IMG/VR virus record: IMGVR_UViG_3300025687_000372
Span: 1-21,923 of that record
Origin: a virus
Direction: 5' to 3' (one strand)
Length of the DNA: 21,923 nt
The notes below the pieces were generated by a model, which did no database searches, had not been told where the DNA came from, and saw only the letters and a list, made by a program, of their open reading frames with translations. Shown piece after piece: positions 1-9,600 of the stretch (its first letter is position 1; each line of letters opens with the position of its first letter). A program made the translations under genes and the position numbers.

Positions 1-363
1 TAGATTAGGAATGTCCTCATTCGGATAAGATTTTTTAGATATACCATACTTAGTCTCTCCCCCGCGATCATCTGGGTCATTAACATAGCCACCCTCAGAG
101 ATGGCTATCTCATCCATAATAGCCTCACGTCTCCTGGTTTTTTCTGCTTCCCTATCTTTGTCCTCTTGCATATAATCACTCCACCTCTGAATCGAACTAT
201 CCACCCAATCAGAATGATTCTTAATGTGGCCCATTAGAGCATCTGCATTATCAGCCCTGACTGCTGCTGGATTATTTCCCTCCTGCCACATACGGACCGC
301 ATCTTGCTCAGATAGTTCAACCCCATCTTTCTCCATAGGGATGATGTAGTATTTATCGTCCAA
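1..363 (-). CDS. Virion-associated GH108-type lysozyme, N-terminal part (3' end beyond the window)
   Basis: Only the first 121 codons are in the window. Residues about 90-115 carry the signature of glycoside hydrolase family 108 lysozymes: EGGYVNDPDDRGGETKYGIS, with Glu90 the expected catalytic acid, followed by a K-S-Y-P turn. Family members usually place this Glu within the first 20 residues. Here about 80 residues precede it, including YYIIPMEKDGVELSEQDAV, which resembles a short module I associate with phage virion proteins. I infer a particle-borne murein hydrolase that opens the wall during DNA entry, rather than a free endolysin. Start choice: TTG at 363 has a GGAG motif 7 bases upstream and overlaps the previous stop. 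The in-frame ATG at 336 has no ribosome site, and an in-frame stop at 367-369 limits the frame. The domain call is good; start and full length are uncertain. Confidence 0.8.
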   Translation of the reverse strand, partial: MDDKYYIIPMEKDGVELSEQDAVRMWQEGNNPAAVRADNADALMGHIKNHSDWVDSSIQRWSDYMQEDKDREAEKTRRREAIMDEIAISEGGYVNDPDDRGGETKYGISKKSYPNEDIPNL

Positions 364-3238
364 TGTCTATCTCCGTTCCTTTCATCATGGCAGCAGCAGG
401 CTTACCAATGATCGGGACATTACGCATAATCTTCTCTGGCTTAATCGTGGCTTCCCATTCACTAGGTCCACCCTCAAAGTCAGCACTCCAGCTAGACCAA
501 AACACATCATCAATAAATCGAAGGGGCGGAATGAGAACAGATTGTGCTACAGCGTTAGCTGGGCCTTGCTTTTGCACCTGTCGAGCTAGATGCTCAGACA
601 ATCCAAATGTCTTGAAGAAGGATGCTAAGAACCATACAGGATTCTCTTCAAAGACCTCAGAGAGTGAGTCATAATCTTCATCACTTAATCCAGCTATAAT
701 AGCCGCTTTAGCCTCATCAATGCCCATATTAGCACCACCAACATATGCTAAATACCTTGCAGCATTCTTAGTAGCTTCAGCTTTATTACCATTCTTAGCA
801 GCTCTATAAACATCCTTTCTCATAATGTCAAACTGCTTCAACAGGAATGTCTTCATCATGTAGAGAACACGCCCATTAGGCATACGAAGATATTTAGCTG
901 GTACTTCAGAAAGTGAGATGGGCTGCATATCAGACAGCTCATTCCAAACATACAGCCTCATATTCTCTGTTACATTCTTGGGATCTCCATCAAACTTCTT
1001 GAGATCATCCATAAGAGTAAAGAAGTCTTTGCCCCACTCATTCCTATATCTCTGCTCAATTTTCTTAAACTCCTTACTTGCAGGATTCTGAGCAGCCTTC
1101 ATAGCTTTACGAAGTGAGGAGTTAATGAGAGTGGCTTTTCCAAGTCTATCAACTGCATTAAACCCTGACCACTTAAGAGCGAAATCAGCAATTCTATTAT
1201 GAGAACTAGCATCAACAACTTCTTGCAAAAGGTTATTTGCCAATCCAAGCTCTTTAGTTGTAACAGAAGATTTACCCATTACAGCTTCCCCAACACCAAT
1301 CAAAGCGTCATTAAAGCTATTCCTATACATAGCTGCTGCAATGTCGCTGACCTGTGTCAGTGCCGATAATGGGTTACCCAGGATAGCAGCATACCCAAGT
1401 GATTTATACCTCTGCATCCATACATTAGCAGACTGTTCGCCTACACTAAACCTATCACGAAGGATAGTTTTCAGTTCTAGCATCTGTGTACGATTGAGGT
1501 TAGATAGTTCACCCTTCATCTGATCCAAATAAGACTCAACCATATTGTCAACATCAGGTGTACGGGTTACCTCAAGAGTATCGTCAATAAGTTTCTTGGA
1601 GTTTATAGCTTTCTTCTGTTGGACCTTAGCTGCCTTAATGAGGTCTTTACCAAAGAATTTAGCTTTTTCTAAATCCCAAGTAGCATTTCTAATAAAGGCA
1701 TTGATAGACTCTACTGGATCTGCATAGAATTGTAGCATCTCATCATTGACTTCCTTAATCTTTCTTCCATGTGCGTATATAATATCCTTAATCCCCTTTC
1801 CATCCGGGGACTCAATATACTTCGCAATGAAATCAGCCTCTTCATAGGCAGACATCTTCCTTCCATGTTTCTTAACCAATGCCCTATTCTCAGCTTTGAT
1901 TGCATTCATCAGGTCTGATGCATCAGCCTTAGCCACACCAAGATGCTCCATCAGCTTTCTTGGGTCTTTAAGCTTACGATGCCAATAATCGCCAACTTCC
2001 CCCTTCTCAATTATATTGGCATCAACTAGCTCCTTCTCTAGCTTTTTAAATACTTCAGAAGCTCTTTGGAATGCTTCAACAGAGCCGGGTTGTCCGTGCC
2101 TAACTAATTCATTCTCAACAACACGGAAATTACCATTCACCATTGCTTTGTGTATGATATGCTGTGATTTAGGATTCAGGTTGTAATAAACGGAAGCGAA
2201 TGGAGAAGCTTCCATATTTAGCTCATGTGTTTTAGTAGATAGGTTGTACTCCATATCACGGATACGTTTTGCCATCTTCGGTGCCATAGTCTGCACCCGT
2301 GTATAAAGATTTCCCAAAGCTTCATCTAGCTGTACAGTCACCCAATCTTTTCTACTTGCATCCCTCTCAGGCGTATTATACAATCCACTATACTGCTCCC
2401 TATGTTTCCGTATTGCTTTGTTTCTGTTTGCAGCTAAACGTGGCTTCTTACCAGTAGCATCTACAGCTTCTCTAACACTATCCAATAGACCAGGATAATA
2501 ATCATCCAACATCTGTTTTGCAGTTGGGCCATCATAACCTTCAATTAGCAGATCATTGAAGCGATGTTCATATTCATCAATAGCCTCAATATGCCTTTCT
2601 GTAGCCTTTCTAGCTCGTCTAGCGGCTAGTCTGTTTAAGCCCAAACTAGCACCACCGCCAACCAAACCCCCTAACATTGCATTAGCGGCTCTGGACTCTC
2701 CCTTTGATTTATCAACATATCCGAGAGAACCTATAACAGCGCCCTCTCCCATACCGTACAGCAAAGCTTTTCCAGCACCTTTAAGAAAGATACCACCAGG
2801 AGCACCAACAACTACAGGATCAATTACATTCCCAACAAGATCAGCAGCTACTGCATGTTTCCCAAGATCTTCATCCATTGTAAGAGCATCAAAAAACCTC
2901 TCCTCATCCTTCATTTCTTCTATATCAATACCAGCAAGCTGTTTAATACCACGGTAAGCATTGGTTATGCCGTGGCCCAAACCAATCATATCAGTTGCTA
3001 GCTTCCCGGTCCACCCATCTGGGTCAACCTTCATACCTAATATAGTATCAGGAAGTTGGTCTTTTGGGTTAAACCACTTCGGAACATGGGGAATATTTTC
3101 AGCTGTTTCAAAATCCTCATCAGAAAAAACAAGGTCATTTGTAGACCCAACCTGAGGATTTTCCATAGACACATCTTCAGACTCCAACTGATCAAGTTCA
3201 GCAAAAGCAGAAGTGAGGTCTAATGGCTGATTGTTCAT
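353..3238 (-). CDS. Large internal virion (DNA-ejection) protein, 961 aa
   Basis: Residues 1-60 are acidic. Residues 127-200 form a glycine- and alanine-rich hydrophobic stretch (GNVIDPVVVGAPGGIFLKGAG, then MLGGLVGGGASLGL) followed by the basic patch RRARKATERH, as expected for a protein that inserts into membrane. The middle is long, charged and helical. The C-terminal third (about 610-815) contains GYAAILGNPLSALTQVSDIA, FNAVDRLGK and the run from ISLSEVPAKYLRMPNGR to LYMMKTFLLKQFD. I recognise this pattern from memory in large internal and polyvalent phage proteins. It starts ATGA-coupled to the preceding gene and ends overlapping the lysozyme gene, which supports a joint role in genome ejection. 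No catalytic motif is seen. An ejection protein is the best call, but the function is inferred from family pattern and position. Confidence 0.72.
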   Translation of the reverse strand: MNNQPLDLTSAFAELDQLESEDVSMENPQVGSTNDLVFSDEDFETAENIPHVPKWFNPKDQLPDTILGMKVDPDGWTGKLATDMIGLGHGITNAYRGIKQLAGIDIEEMKDEERFFDALTMDEDLGKHAVAADLVGNVIDPVVVGAPGGIFLKGAGKALLYGMGEGAVIGSLGYVDKSKGESRAANAMLGGLVGGGASLGLNRLAARRARKATERHIEAIDEYEHRFNDLLIEGYDGPTAKQMLDDYYPGLLDSVREAVDATGKKPRLAANRNKAIRKHREQYSGLYNTPERDASRKDWVTVQLDEALGNLYTRVQTMAPKMAKRIRDMEYNLSTKTHELNMEASPFASVYYNLNPKSQHIIHKAMVNGNFRVVENELVRHGQPGSVEAFQRASEVFKKLEKELVDANIIEKGEVGDYWHRKLKDPRKLMEHLGVAKADASDLMNAIKAENRALVKKHGRKMSAYEEADFIAKYIESPDGKGIKDIIYAHGRKIKEVNDEMLQFYADPVESINAFIRNATWDLEKAKFFGKDLIKAAKVQQKKAINSKKLIDDTLEVTRTPDVDNMVESYLDQMKGELSNLNRTQMLELKTILRDRFSVGEQSANVWMQRYKSLGYAAILGNPLSALTQVSDIAAAMYRNSFNDALIGVGEAVMGKSSVTTKELGLANNLLQEVVDASSHNRIADFALKWSGFNAVDRLGKATLINSSLRKAMKAAQNPASKEFKKIEQRYRNEWGKDFFTLMDDLKKFDGDPKNVTENMRLYVWNELSDMQPISLSEVPAKYLRMPNGRVLYMMKTFLLKQFDIMRKDVYRAAKNGNKAEATKNAARYLAYVGGANMGIDEAKAAIIAGLSDEDYDSLSEVFEENPVWFLASFFKTFGLSEHLARQVQKQGPANAVAQSVLIPPLRFIDDVFWSSWSADFEGGPSEWEATIKPEKIMRNVPIIGKPAAAMMKGTEIDIGR

Positions 3239-4590
3239 CGAATATTAACTCTCTGTACTACACTATTAGGATGTTTTGGGTCGTATACAATAAACTCACC
3301 ATCAACATTCCCGGGTCTTGCAGCCAACTCACCAGACCTAACCCTATTTCTTGTTTCTACTGGTAGGGCTCTTAAAAAGAGAACACTATCAGAAACAGCC
3401 CCCTGAGGCTGAGGCTGTGGTTGTGATATATTAGTGGGTTTTTTGATAGTTGGATTACCACTACCACCACCAACATTACTGCCCTGCCTTATAACACTGG
3501 AAGACTGCCCAATACCACCAGTTGAAATAGTATCAGAAGAGAACCAAGAACTAGAAGGCTCAATCTCTATCTGTATGAGAGCATCATTGACAGCCGCCCT
3601 CCACCTATCTCTTGGTGACATTTGGGGAGAAGAGACTCTGGAAGTCTCATAGTTCTCAATAACACTGTTCAATACCGCACCGTATTTAGAATTCTTTTTA
3701 TCCTTCTTAGTCTTGTCAAAGAAATTCCTACGCTCTGATTTTAGATCACGAAGCTTACGGATAAGTTCACTATTCCCCTCTGTCTCTGCCACATCTAGGG
3801 CATCTTGGATCATTCCATTTATTTCTGCATCAGCCGGTTCTGCCAAGTCTTTATAATTAACAACAGGAGCAGCACCACTTTTGGTGGTTACCACCTGGTA
3901 GCGTTGGTGGTCCCTTAAGAGCAAGTCAGCATTAGGGTCACCCTTTCGGAGATTAAACTCAGCACCACTCACCTTATCCTGGATGGTAATAAAGTCTGAT
4001 TTTAGTAGAGATGCTTGACGAGTCTTATCATACCCATCCTGAATCTCTTTCGGTACATCCTTGCCTTGAGACGAGTACCATACAATCGCGCTTTCAAAAT
4101 CCTTGAATTCCGGCATAGCCTTAGCTGTACCAGTAAAAGCCGGAAGCTGATGGAATTCTTTTATCTGCCCATCAATGTTTCCACGTTCATACGGTATGCG
4201 GACACTATCCTCATCAAACCCAATCATCTTCCGCATATTTTCAAAATGAGGGGATCTCTTATTAAACCCACGATAGTTATCCATATTGGGTTTTTCACGA
4301 GGCTTAAAGTTTTCTACAAACTGTTGTCCATATTGATTAGCATATTCATCAGCTTCCTTCTTATTTGCCAAGTAATCAACACCGTATGCTTTAGCAATAT
4401 GTGGGGCTAAAAGACCAGAAGCCTGCATCCTTTGCATATCTTCATACCGAGTTTGCTCTTTCTGCCATTCTTCTTTAGCAGAAGCATACTCTTCCAGCTG
4501 GATCTTCTGATTCAACTCTTGCCATTTCCGCTCTTGCTCATTTGCTTCTTTAGCAAAACCAGAAACAAATGCTAACCCTAGATTAGCCAT
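3235..4590 (-). CDS. Probable internal virion protein, 451 aa
   Basis: I do not recognise a named family. Residues 10-55 are a strong amphipathic, charged helix (ANEQERKWQELNQKIQLEEY...), probably a coiled coil. The middle is hydrophilic with mixed charge. Residues 350-400 are low-complexity Ser, Gly, Asn and Gln-Pro (SQPQPQPQGA), looking like a flexible linker before a compact C-terminal segment of about 50 residues. The start codon overlaps the stop of the 161-aa gene as TAATG, and its own stop overlaps the next start as ATGA. It therefore sits in the middle of a coupled block with the glycine-zipper protein and the 961-aa protein. A role as a core or ejection protein is inferred from this context and from the helical N-terminus. 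It has no signal peptide or clear membrane segment. Confidence 0.6.
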   Translation of the reverse strand: MANLGLAFVSGFAKEANEQERKWQELNQKIQLEEYASAKEEWQKEQTRYEDMQRMQASGLLAPHIAKAYGVDYLANKKEADEYANQYGQQFVENFKPREKPNMDNYRGFNKRSPHFENMRKMIGFDEDSVRIPYERGNIDGQIKEFHQLPAFTGTAKAMPEFKDFESAIVWYSSQGKDVPKEIQDGYDKTRQASLLKSDFITIQDKVSGAEFNLRKGDPNADLLLRDHQRYQVVTTKSGAAPVVNYKDLAEPADAEINGMIQDALDVAETEGNSELIRKLRDLKSERRNFFDKTKKDKKNSKYGAVLNSVIENYETSRVSSPQMSPRDRWRAAVNDALIQIEIEPSSSWFSSDTISTGGIGQSSSVIRQGSNVGGGSGNPTIKKPTNISQPQPQPQGAVSDSVLFLRALPVETRNRVRSGELAARPGNVDGEFIVYDPKHPNSVVQRVNIR

Positions 4591-5075
4591 TACATCATCC
4601 CCTCAGGCATTGGCATAGGCTCTTCTACTTCTTCTTCTGGGGACATTAACCCCATAGGAGTATCACCCTTAAACTCTCTCTTTATTCTGGGGTTCTTACG
4701 TTCTTCCATCAATGCATTAAGTGAAGGTATGTCTCTACTATAAATGAAGTCTACATTACCCTTGTATGCAAGCCACATAATCATAAAGACTACTGGCTCT
4801 ATTAGCTGCAAGAGGAGGTCATAGTTCCATTTACCCTCACTGAACCCAGCAAATACCAATACCTGTGCTATGTCGGACACTGGTACATCCTTTCTAAGGA
4901 GTCTATATAGCTCCTTAATACCCCGTTGAGAAGAAAGCTTCTCCCAGAGATAATCTTTGGCTTTGAAGAAATCTGTATGCTCTGGGGGCCTCTCAAAGGG
5001 AAGCCTCTTGTTAGGATCAGAGGTTAATGATTCTCCAGGAATAGGATGATCATTTATCCAATCTATCGGTTTCAT
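4590..5075 (-). CDS. Virion protein of unknown function with PIPGESLT motif, 161 aa
   Basis: The N-terminus reads HPIPGESLTSDPNKRLPFE followed by RPPEHTDFFKAKDYLW. A proline-rich P-I-P-G-x-S-L-T ... P-x-E-R-P-P-E opening like this is one I recall from small conserved proteins in the structural regions of marine phages, usually left as hypothetical. Residues about 80-105 are hydrophobic (LLLQLIEPVVFMIMWLAY) and could be a buried helix or one membrane span. The C-terminus is acidic and methionine-proline rich (EEEVEEPMPMPEGMM). Both ends are TAATG overlaps with neighbouring ejection-block genes, so it is probably made together with them. I assign no biochemical function. Confidence 0.6.
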   Translation of the reverse strand: MKPIDWINDHPIPGESLTSDPNKRLPFERPPEHTDFFKAKDYLWEKLSSQRGIKELYRLLRKDVPVSDIAQVLVFAGFSEGKWNYDLLLQLIEPVVFMIMWLAYKGNVDFIYSRDIPSLNALMEERKNPRIKREFKGDTPMGLMSPEEEVEEPMPMPEGMM

Positions 5076-6319
5076 TACGCCATCAATCCTCTATAATTGG
5101 CTGTAGTATTGATTCGGGCAGCATATCTATCCATGATGTTTTCCCAGTTCATCTGCTGTTGTTTAATAGCTTCATACATCGGCTTTGCATATTGAGCTAA
5201 AAGGTTTTCATTGAACTGCCCACCAACACCACGAAGACTTTTCTGATTTCCCAAAAGTTGGTTAATAGCTGGAGTAGTTGGTGTAGAAGCCCCCTGAGTG
5301 ACTGCCATACCACTATCTCCACCACCGCCCTTCTTATTCTTTGCATCTTTCATAGGGTTGTATGGTTCATATAGATTGGTATCTACCACATTCTTAGAGA
5401 TCGGGCTACTATTTTTAAGTGCTTCCGCTTTGAGATCATTGAACTGTTTCGCCTGTGTATTGGGGAGAGGCCCCCACTCCATCTGAAGTTCTTCTTCAAG
5501 GGAGAGTTGATCTACAGGAGAATAGTTATTGGATAGAGCCTTAGGATCTGTTAGTTTCCCAAGAGCTTCGTATTGTCTCAAGATACTATCTTTCTTTGTA
5601 TAATCAACATTCTTTAATGCTGGACTAGAACTCTGAATTGCACCTTCCTTGAAAAATTCATTTGCTTGATCTTTTGCTGATAACTGCACATCCCCAAGAG
5701 CAGGATCATAAGTAGGACTGAATTCATTAGAGAAAGCTTTTTTGCCTAACATGCTATTCAGTGTCTTATTAGACTTAATAGAAGCGTCTATACCACTTGC
5801 GGCTATATCAGCCCCACTTAGGTTAGCATCATATGTATTCATCAGATCATCTGGATCTAAAACAACCTGACCACTATCAATGATACCGCCAAGACCACCC
5901 TCAGACACCCCCTTAAACATCCCCAAGACACCATCTTTTCCTAGAAGATCAAGAGCCCCCTCCATCATCTTAGCAGGTCCATCGAAGATGATATTACCTA
6001 ACCCACTACCAACTGAATGAATCCCCTTTAAGACATTCCCAAGAACACCTTCCAGTCCACCCTTACTGGCCATACCCGCAGCAGCCTCTCCAAAGCCACT
6101 CCAAGCCTCTCCAACACCAGAGGCTAGGCTAGGCATCACCATACCCATCCCAATGCCTATAAGAGCTTTTACGGGGTCATCAAACAGGCTGTCCAATCCA
6201 CCCCCCAGTGCAGCACCTACAACTGTTGAGGCGATGCCACCTATAATAGCAGCACCGATCCCGCTACCAACAGCACTAGCAACACCAGCACCAACAACTG
6301 CACCAATGACAGGTGGCAT
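5075..6319 (-). CDS. Glycine-zipper virion protein, probable membrane-active ejection protein, 414 aa
   Basis: Residues 1-70 are almost entirely Gly, Ala, Val and Ile with GxxxG spacing (AVVGAGVASAVGSGIGAAII...). A second hydrophobic segment around residues 50-66 (VKALIGIGMGMVMPSLASG) and a Gly-rich stretch to about 110 follow. Glycine zippers of this type pack as membrane helices and occur in phage proteins that form a channel through the cell envelope. The remaining 300 residues are hydrophilic and rich in Asn, Ser and Lys. The C-terminal 60 residues look helical (LLAQYAKPMYEAIKQQQMNW). No signal peptide cleavage site is evident, as expected for a protein delivered from the virion. It is coupled by TAATG at both ends. 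The membrane-channel role is inferred. Confidence 0.62.
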   Translation of the reverse strand: MPPVIGAVVGAGVASAVGSGIGAAIIGGIASTVVGAALGGGLDSLFDDPVKALIGIGMGMVMPSLASGVGEAWSGFGEAAAGMASKGGLEGVLGNVLKGIHSVGSGLGNIIFDGPAKMMEGALDLLGKDGVLGMFKGVSEGGLGGIIDSGQVVLDPDDLMNTYDANLSGADIAASGIDASIKSNKTLNSMLGKKAFSNEFSPTYDPALGDVQLSAKDQANEFFKEGAIQSSSPALKNVDYTKKDSILRQYEALGKLTDPKALSNNYSPVDQLSLEEELQMEWGPLPNTQAKQFNDLKAEALKNSSPISKNVVDTNLYEPYNPMKDAKNKKGGGGDSGMAVTQGASTPTTPAINQLLGNQKSLRGVGGQFNENLLAQYAKPMYEAIKQQQMNWENIMDRYAARINTTANYRGLMA

Positions 6320-6639
6320 TATTCTTCCTCCTCTCCAACATCTTTTTCTATGATGTAGCCAACCACCTTAACACCATGGCGTCTACTCCAAGCCCCCGGG
6401 TTTCGTTTAGTGGAACCACGGATCTTCTTAATTCCTAATCTCCTAGCATCTTCTTCCATAACATTGAACCAATGCTTACCATCACCATAAATAGCCAAAA
6501 CTACTATATGACCATTCTCTATATTGTATAAGACGAATCCTTTGTCTTTATCCTCATAGATTCTATCTGCAAGTGGGAATGGAAAAGGATCGGGGTCACT
6601 TCTCCTAATAAAGTCTTGCCATTTATCGTAGGGGATCAT
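6319..6639 (-). CDS. Small virion-region protein, weak GNAT-like character, 106 aa
   Basis: A compact alpha/beta protein with alternating strands and helices: NIENGHIVVLAIYGDG, then EEDARRLGIKKIRGSTKRN, then WSRRHGVKVVGYIIEKDV. The second half (a helix, a strand, an R-G-x-x-x-R-N-P-x-x-W turn, then H-G-V-K-V-V-G-Y) recalls the end of GNAT acetyltransferase folds and of small assembly proteins that podoviruses carry near their internal core genes. No acetyl-CoA pyrophosphate loop can be read, so enzyme activity is not claimed. The start overlaps the stop of the 1038-aa gene as TGATG, and the stop overlaps the glycine-zipper gene as TAATG. An assembly factor or minor virion protein is the most likely role. 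Confidence 0.5.
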   Translation of the reverse strand: MIPYDKWQDFIRRSDPDPFPFPLADRIYEDKDKGFVLYNIENGHIVVLAIYGDGKHWFNVMEEDARRLGIKKIRGSTKRNPGAWSRRHGVKVVGYIIEKDVGEEEE

Positions 6640-9600
6640 CAGCTACTAGAAGACCCCAAACCGAACAGATTGAATGCATACCTACCTATTTCAGCGACAG
6701 CATTGAACTCCTGTCCGCTTTGCATAGTCTCATTTGTGAGAGCAGCCATTGCCAGCTTAGTAGCCCTCTCCTCAGAGTTCTCACTCCCCATCCACGCCCA
6801 ATAAGCATTATCTCTAGCTTCCTGCCACAGACTAGTCAATGCCTGATTAGAGAGATTGAACTTGTTGATAGCATTTGCTTGGTTGACAGCATTCTGTCCA
6901 GAAGTATTAACTTGATTTATCTGCCGCCTCCACTCAACATTACTCTGTTCAATAGCAGCAGAGAGTTGTGAGTTAAACTGCTGTTGTTGGAATATCAGAT
7001 TCTTATTAAACTTCTCAAGATCAGCATGTAGCTGTGAGTTGAATTGAGAGATTGCAGTGGCCCTAGTAGCATTATCAATACTCACTTGTGTAGCCATTTG
7101 AGCATTGAACTGCGATACCTGCTGCTCATTAGCTGCATTGAACTGTGCTGCTGCATTGATAGCTGCTTGGTCAGATAATATGGCATTAGTACGAGTTTGA
7201 TGATTTATCTGAGCACTTATCATCTCACTCTCCATATTCTTGAAATCCATTTGGAGAAATGCTTGTGCATTCGCAATCTGAGCCTGCTGTGCGAAGGTAG
7301 CATTCTGCATGTCCATGTTTGCTATGTTAGCAGCATTAAACAAATCAACCTTCAGTTCATTGTCAAGATTAGTGAGCCAAGCCTCCTTATAAGCATTAGC
7401 ATCATTCTGTGCAATTTGTAGGGCACTACCTATAACAGCGTTGTAGAGGGCATCCCGAGCTACGGTGGAACGACCAACACCCCTATCTGCTAACTGAGCA
7501 TTAGCCATATCAACTGCTGGCTCTGCCCATGCGGGGATTTCTGTGCTATCTCCTGGAAGTAATTCTGCTAACTGACCACGGATAGTAGCCCTCTGTTCCA
7601 GCTCTCTCCAGTCATAGTTGACAGTAGCTGCATCACTAATTTCACCTGTAATAGGATCTCGGATAAGGGATTCATCTGACAACCTACCAACTACTGTAGC
7701 CAAATCTGGCATGAGGCTAGCAACAGTTTCAGCTCCATATTTAGCAGCTACAGCCTCATAGGCTTGGGCTAAGGCTACGGTAGCAGGATCACCATTAGCA
7801 CCAGCAACACCCTGAATTCGATAGGAGGTGCCATTCAATGAGCCGGTCATAAACTCATTGGCTTTCACCTGCATTTCCTGAAATATCTGCTCTGCCCCCT
7901 CAGGAAGATTGGGGTTAGTCATCATGTTATTCAGATAGCTTCTAAGAGCATCTGCTTGTGCTTTTTGCTCTGGGGTTAATCCTGCATCTTTATTAATAAC
8001 CCCAGTACCATCCCCAGCACCGTTACCACCACTTCCACCGCTGGAAACAAACCCCCCTACAGTGAATAGGGTTTTTGCCATACCAGGATCATCACCAGCA
8101 AGAGTCCCAAGGTAACGATCATAGGCTTTCTGTATAGCTTCTTCTTCACTACCGGCTACAATAGTGTAAGAACCACCAGGAAAGTTTATCTCATACGTTC
8201 CGTAGGTGGAAGTGGTATTGCCATCAGTGTTCCCATTGGTATTACCACCAGTGGGGGTCTTATTATTATTATTATTACCGTCAGTAGTCTGAATGTCTCC
8301 CCAACTTACCTGAGAGGGGTCTACCTTACTAATATTCCAAGTTCTCGGATCAGGCCAAGTATCATATCCCTTAGCAATTAACTGGAAAGCTGTGGAGGGG
8401 GTTGCACCGTAGGCATAGTTAACTTTGCCAGCAGCATCCACCATCTTCCATATCTGCCCCTCCTGAGGATCACCTAGTACGCCTGGGGTGGGAGTAGTGT
8501 AGTTAGACGGGGGGATAGCATCCCTCTCCAACGTCCACTCCTGAGCGTTAGGCCACTCCTTACCAACCTCCTTATAAAAGAGGTTAGCTATGTATTGAAA
8601 GGCTTCCTTCGGAGTATTACCATAGGCATAGTAAGTAATACCATCTGGGCTGGTCATACCCCAGACTGTATCACCGCCACTGCCACCAGCATTGAAGATA
8701 CCATCGACTGACTGAGTAGCTCCAGTGGCTGTATTGGTACTAGCTGCTTTAGCAGTATCAACTACCCCAGCCGCGTTATCGGCAGTTGTAGCAGGATTCG
8801 GATTGCTCCCCTCCCCACCATAAGTTTGCATGGGGGCATTGGCTTCTTTATAGACTGAATTATAGTCTACACCGAATGCTTCAGCCTGCTTTAGCCCATA
8901 GTCTTTAGCCCACTGATCATAGCCACCATCATAGTAGCTGTTCAGATAATCCTGATAGCCGTGAAACTGGTTGCTCTGCCCATTCTCTACCAGCCAGTTC
9001 CATCCCTCCAGACCAGGAGCAACCTTACCTGTGCCTGGAATGATACCAGTTGCATCTGGAACACGGGACGCACCCCATCCTTCCTGTATTGAAGTGTTAA
9101 GGCCAGAGCTACCCCAAGGCACCGTACCATCGGGATAGTTTTCTTTATCGCGGGTTAAGCCAAGGGTTCCATCCGAGTAAGTAGCAAGCTTCATACCTTC
9201 AGGGATGGTAGCCGGATCTATACTACCAGCAGTTAGATTGTCGGGTATTGTAAAGTTTTCAGTGGGGGGACGGGCCTGCCCAGATAAGACTGCATACAAC
9301 TCATCAGCGGAAGCACTCTGTCTCCACTTCCCAGTACCGATGTTCCTTTCCGCAGCCATAGTGCGGAGCATACCTTCCCCAAGAGGACCACTATATGTAG
9401 GGGCGGTTGTTCCAGAAGAAGTAGTAGTAGTAGTGGACGAAGAGGTTGATCGCGGTTGAGAAGTTGATCGCGGTTGAGAAGTTGATCGCGGTTGAGAACT
9501 GGATAGTGAAGTAGTACCAGCATCTGCAACACTACCACCCCCACTACCAGACAATTGCTGGTTAACAGCAGACTTCAGAGCATCCAGGTTAGAAGCGTCT

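Noticed and set aside
2005-2380. TATAAT boxes on the minus strand inside the 961-aa gene
   Set aside because: TATAAT occurs near 2010 and 2373 on the minus strand, but no -35-like sequence stands 16-18 bases upstream, and both lie inside a coding region.
2556-2957. A 133-codon plus-strand frame opposite the 961-aa gene
   Set aside because: It has low-complexity serine-proline composition, no ribosome site and no family pattern. It is the antisense shadow of a well-supported gene. All other plus-strand frames in the window look the same.
9233-9544. A 103-codon minus-strand frame within the 1038-aa gene
   Set aside because: Leucine-rich repeats here come from the shifted reading of the Ser/Thr linker and 18-bp repeat. 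The 1038-aa frame is continuous through it.
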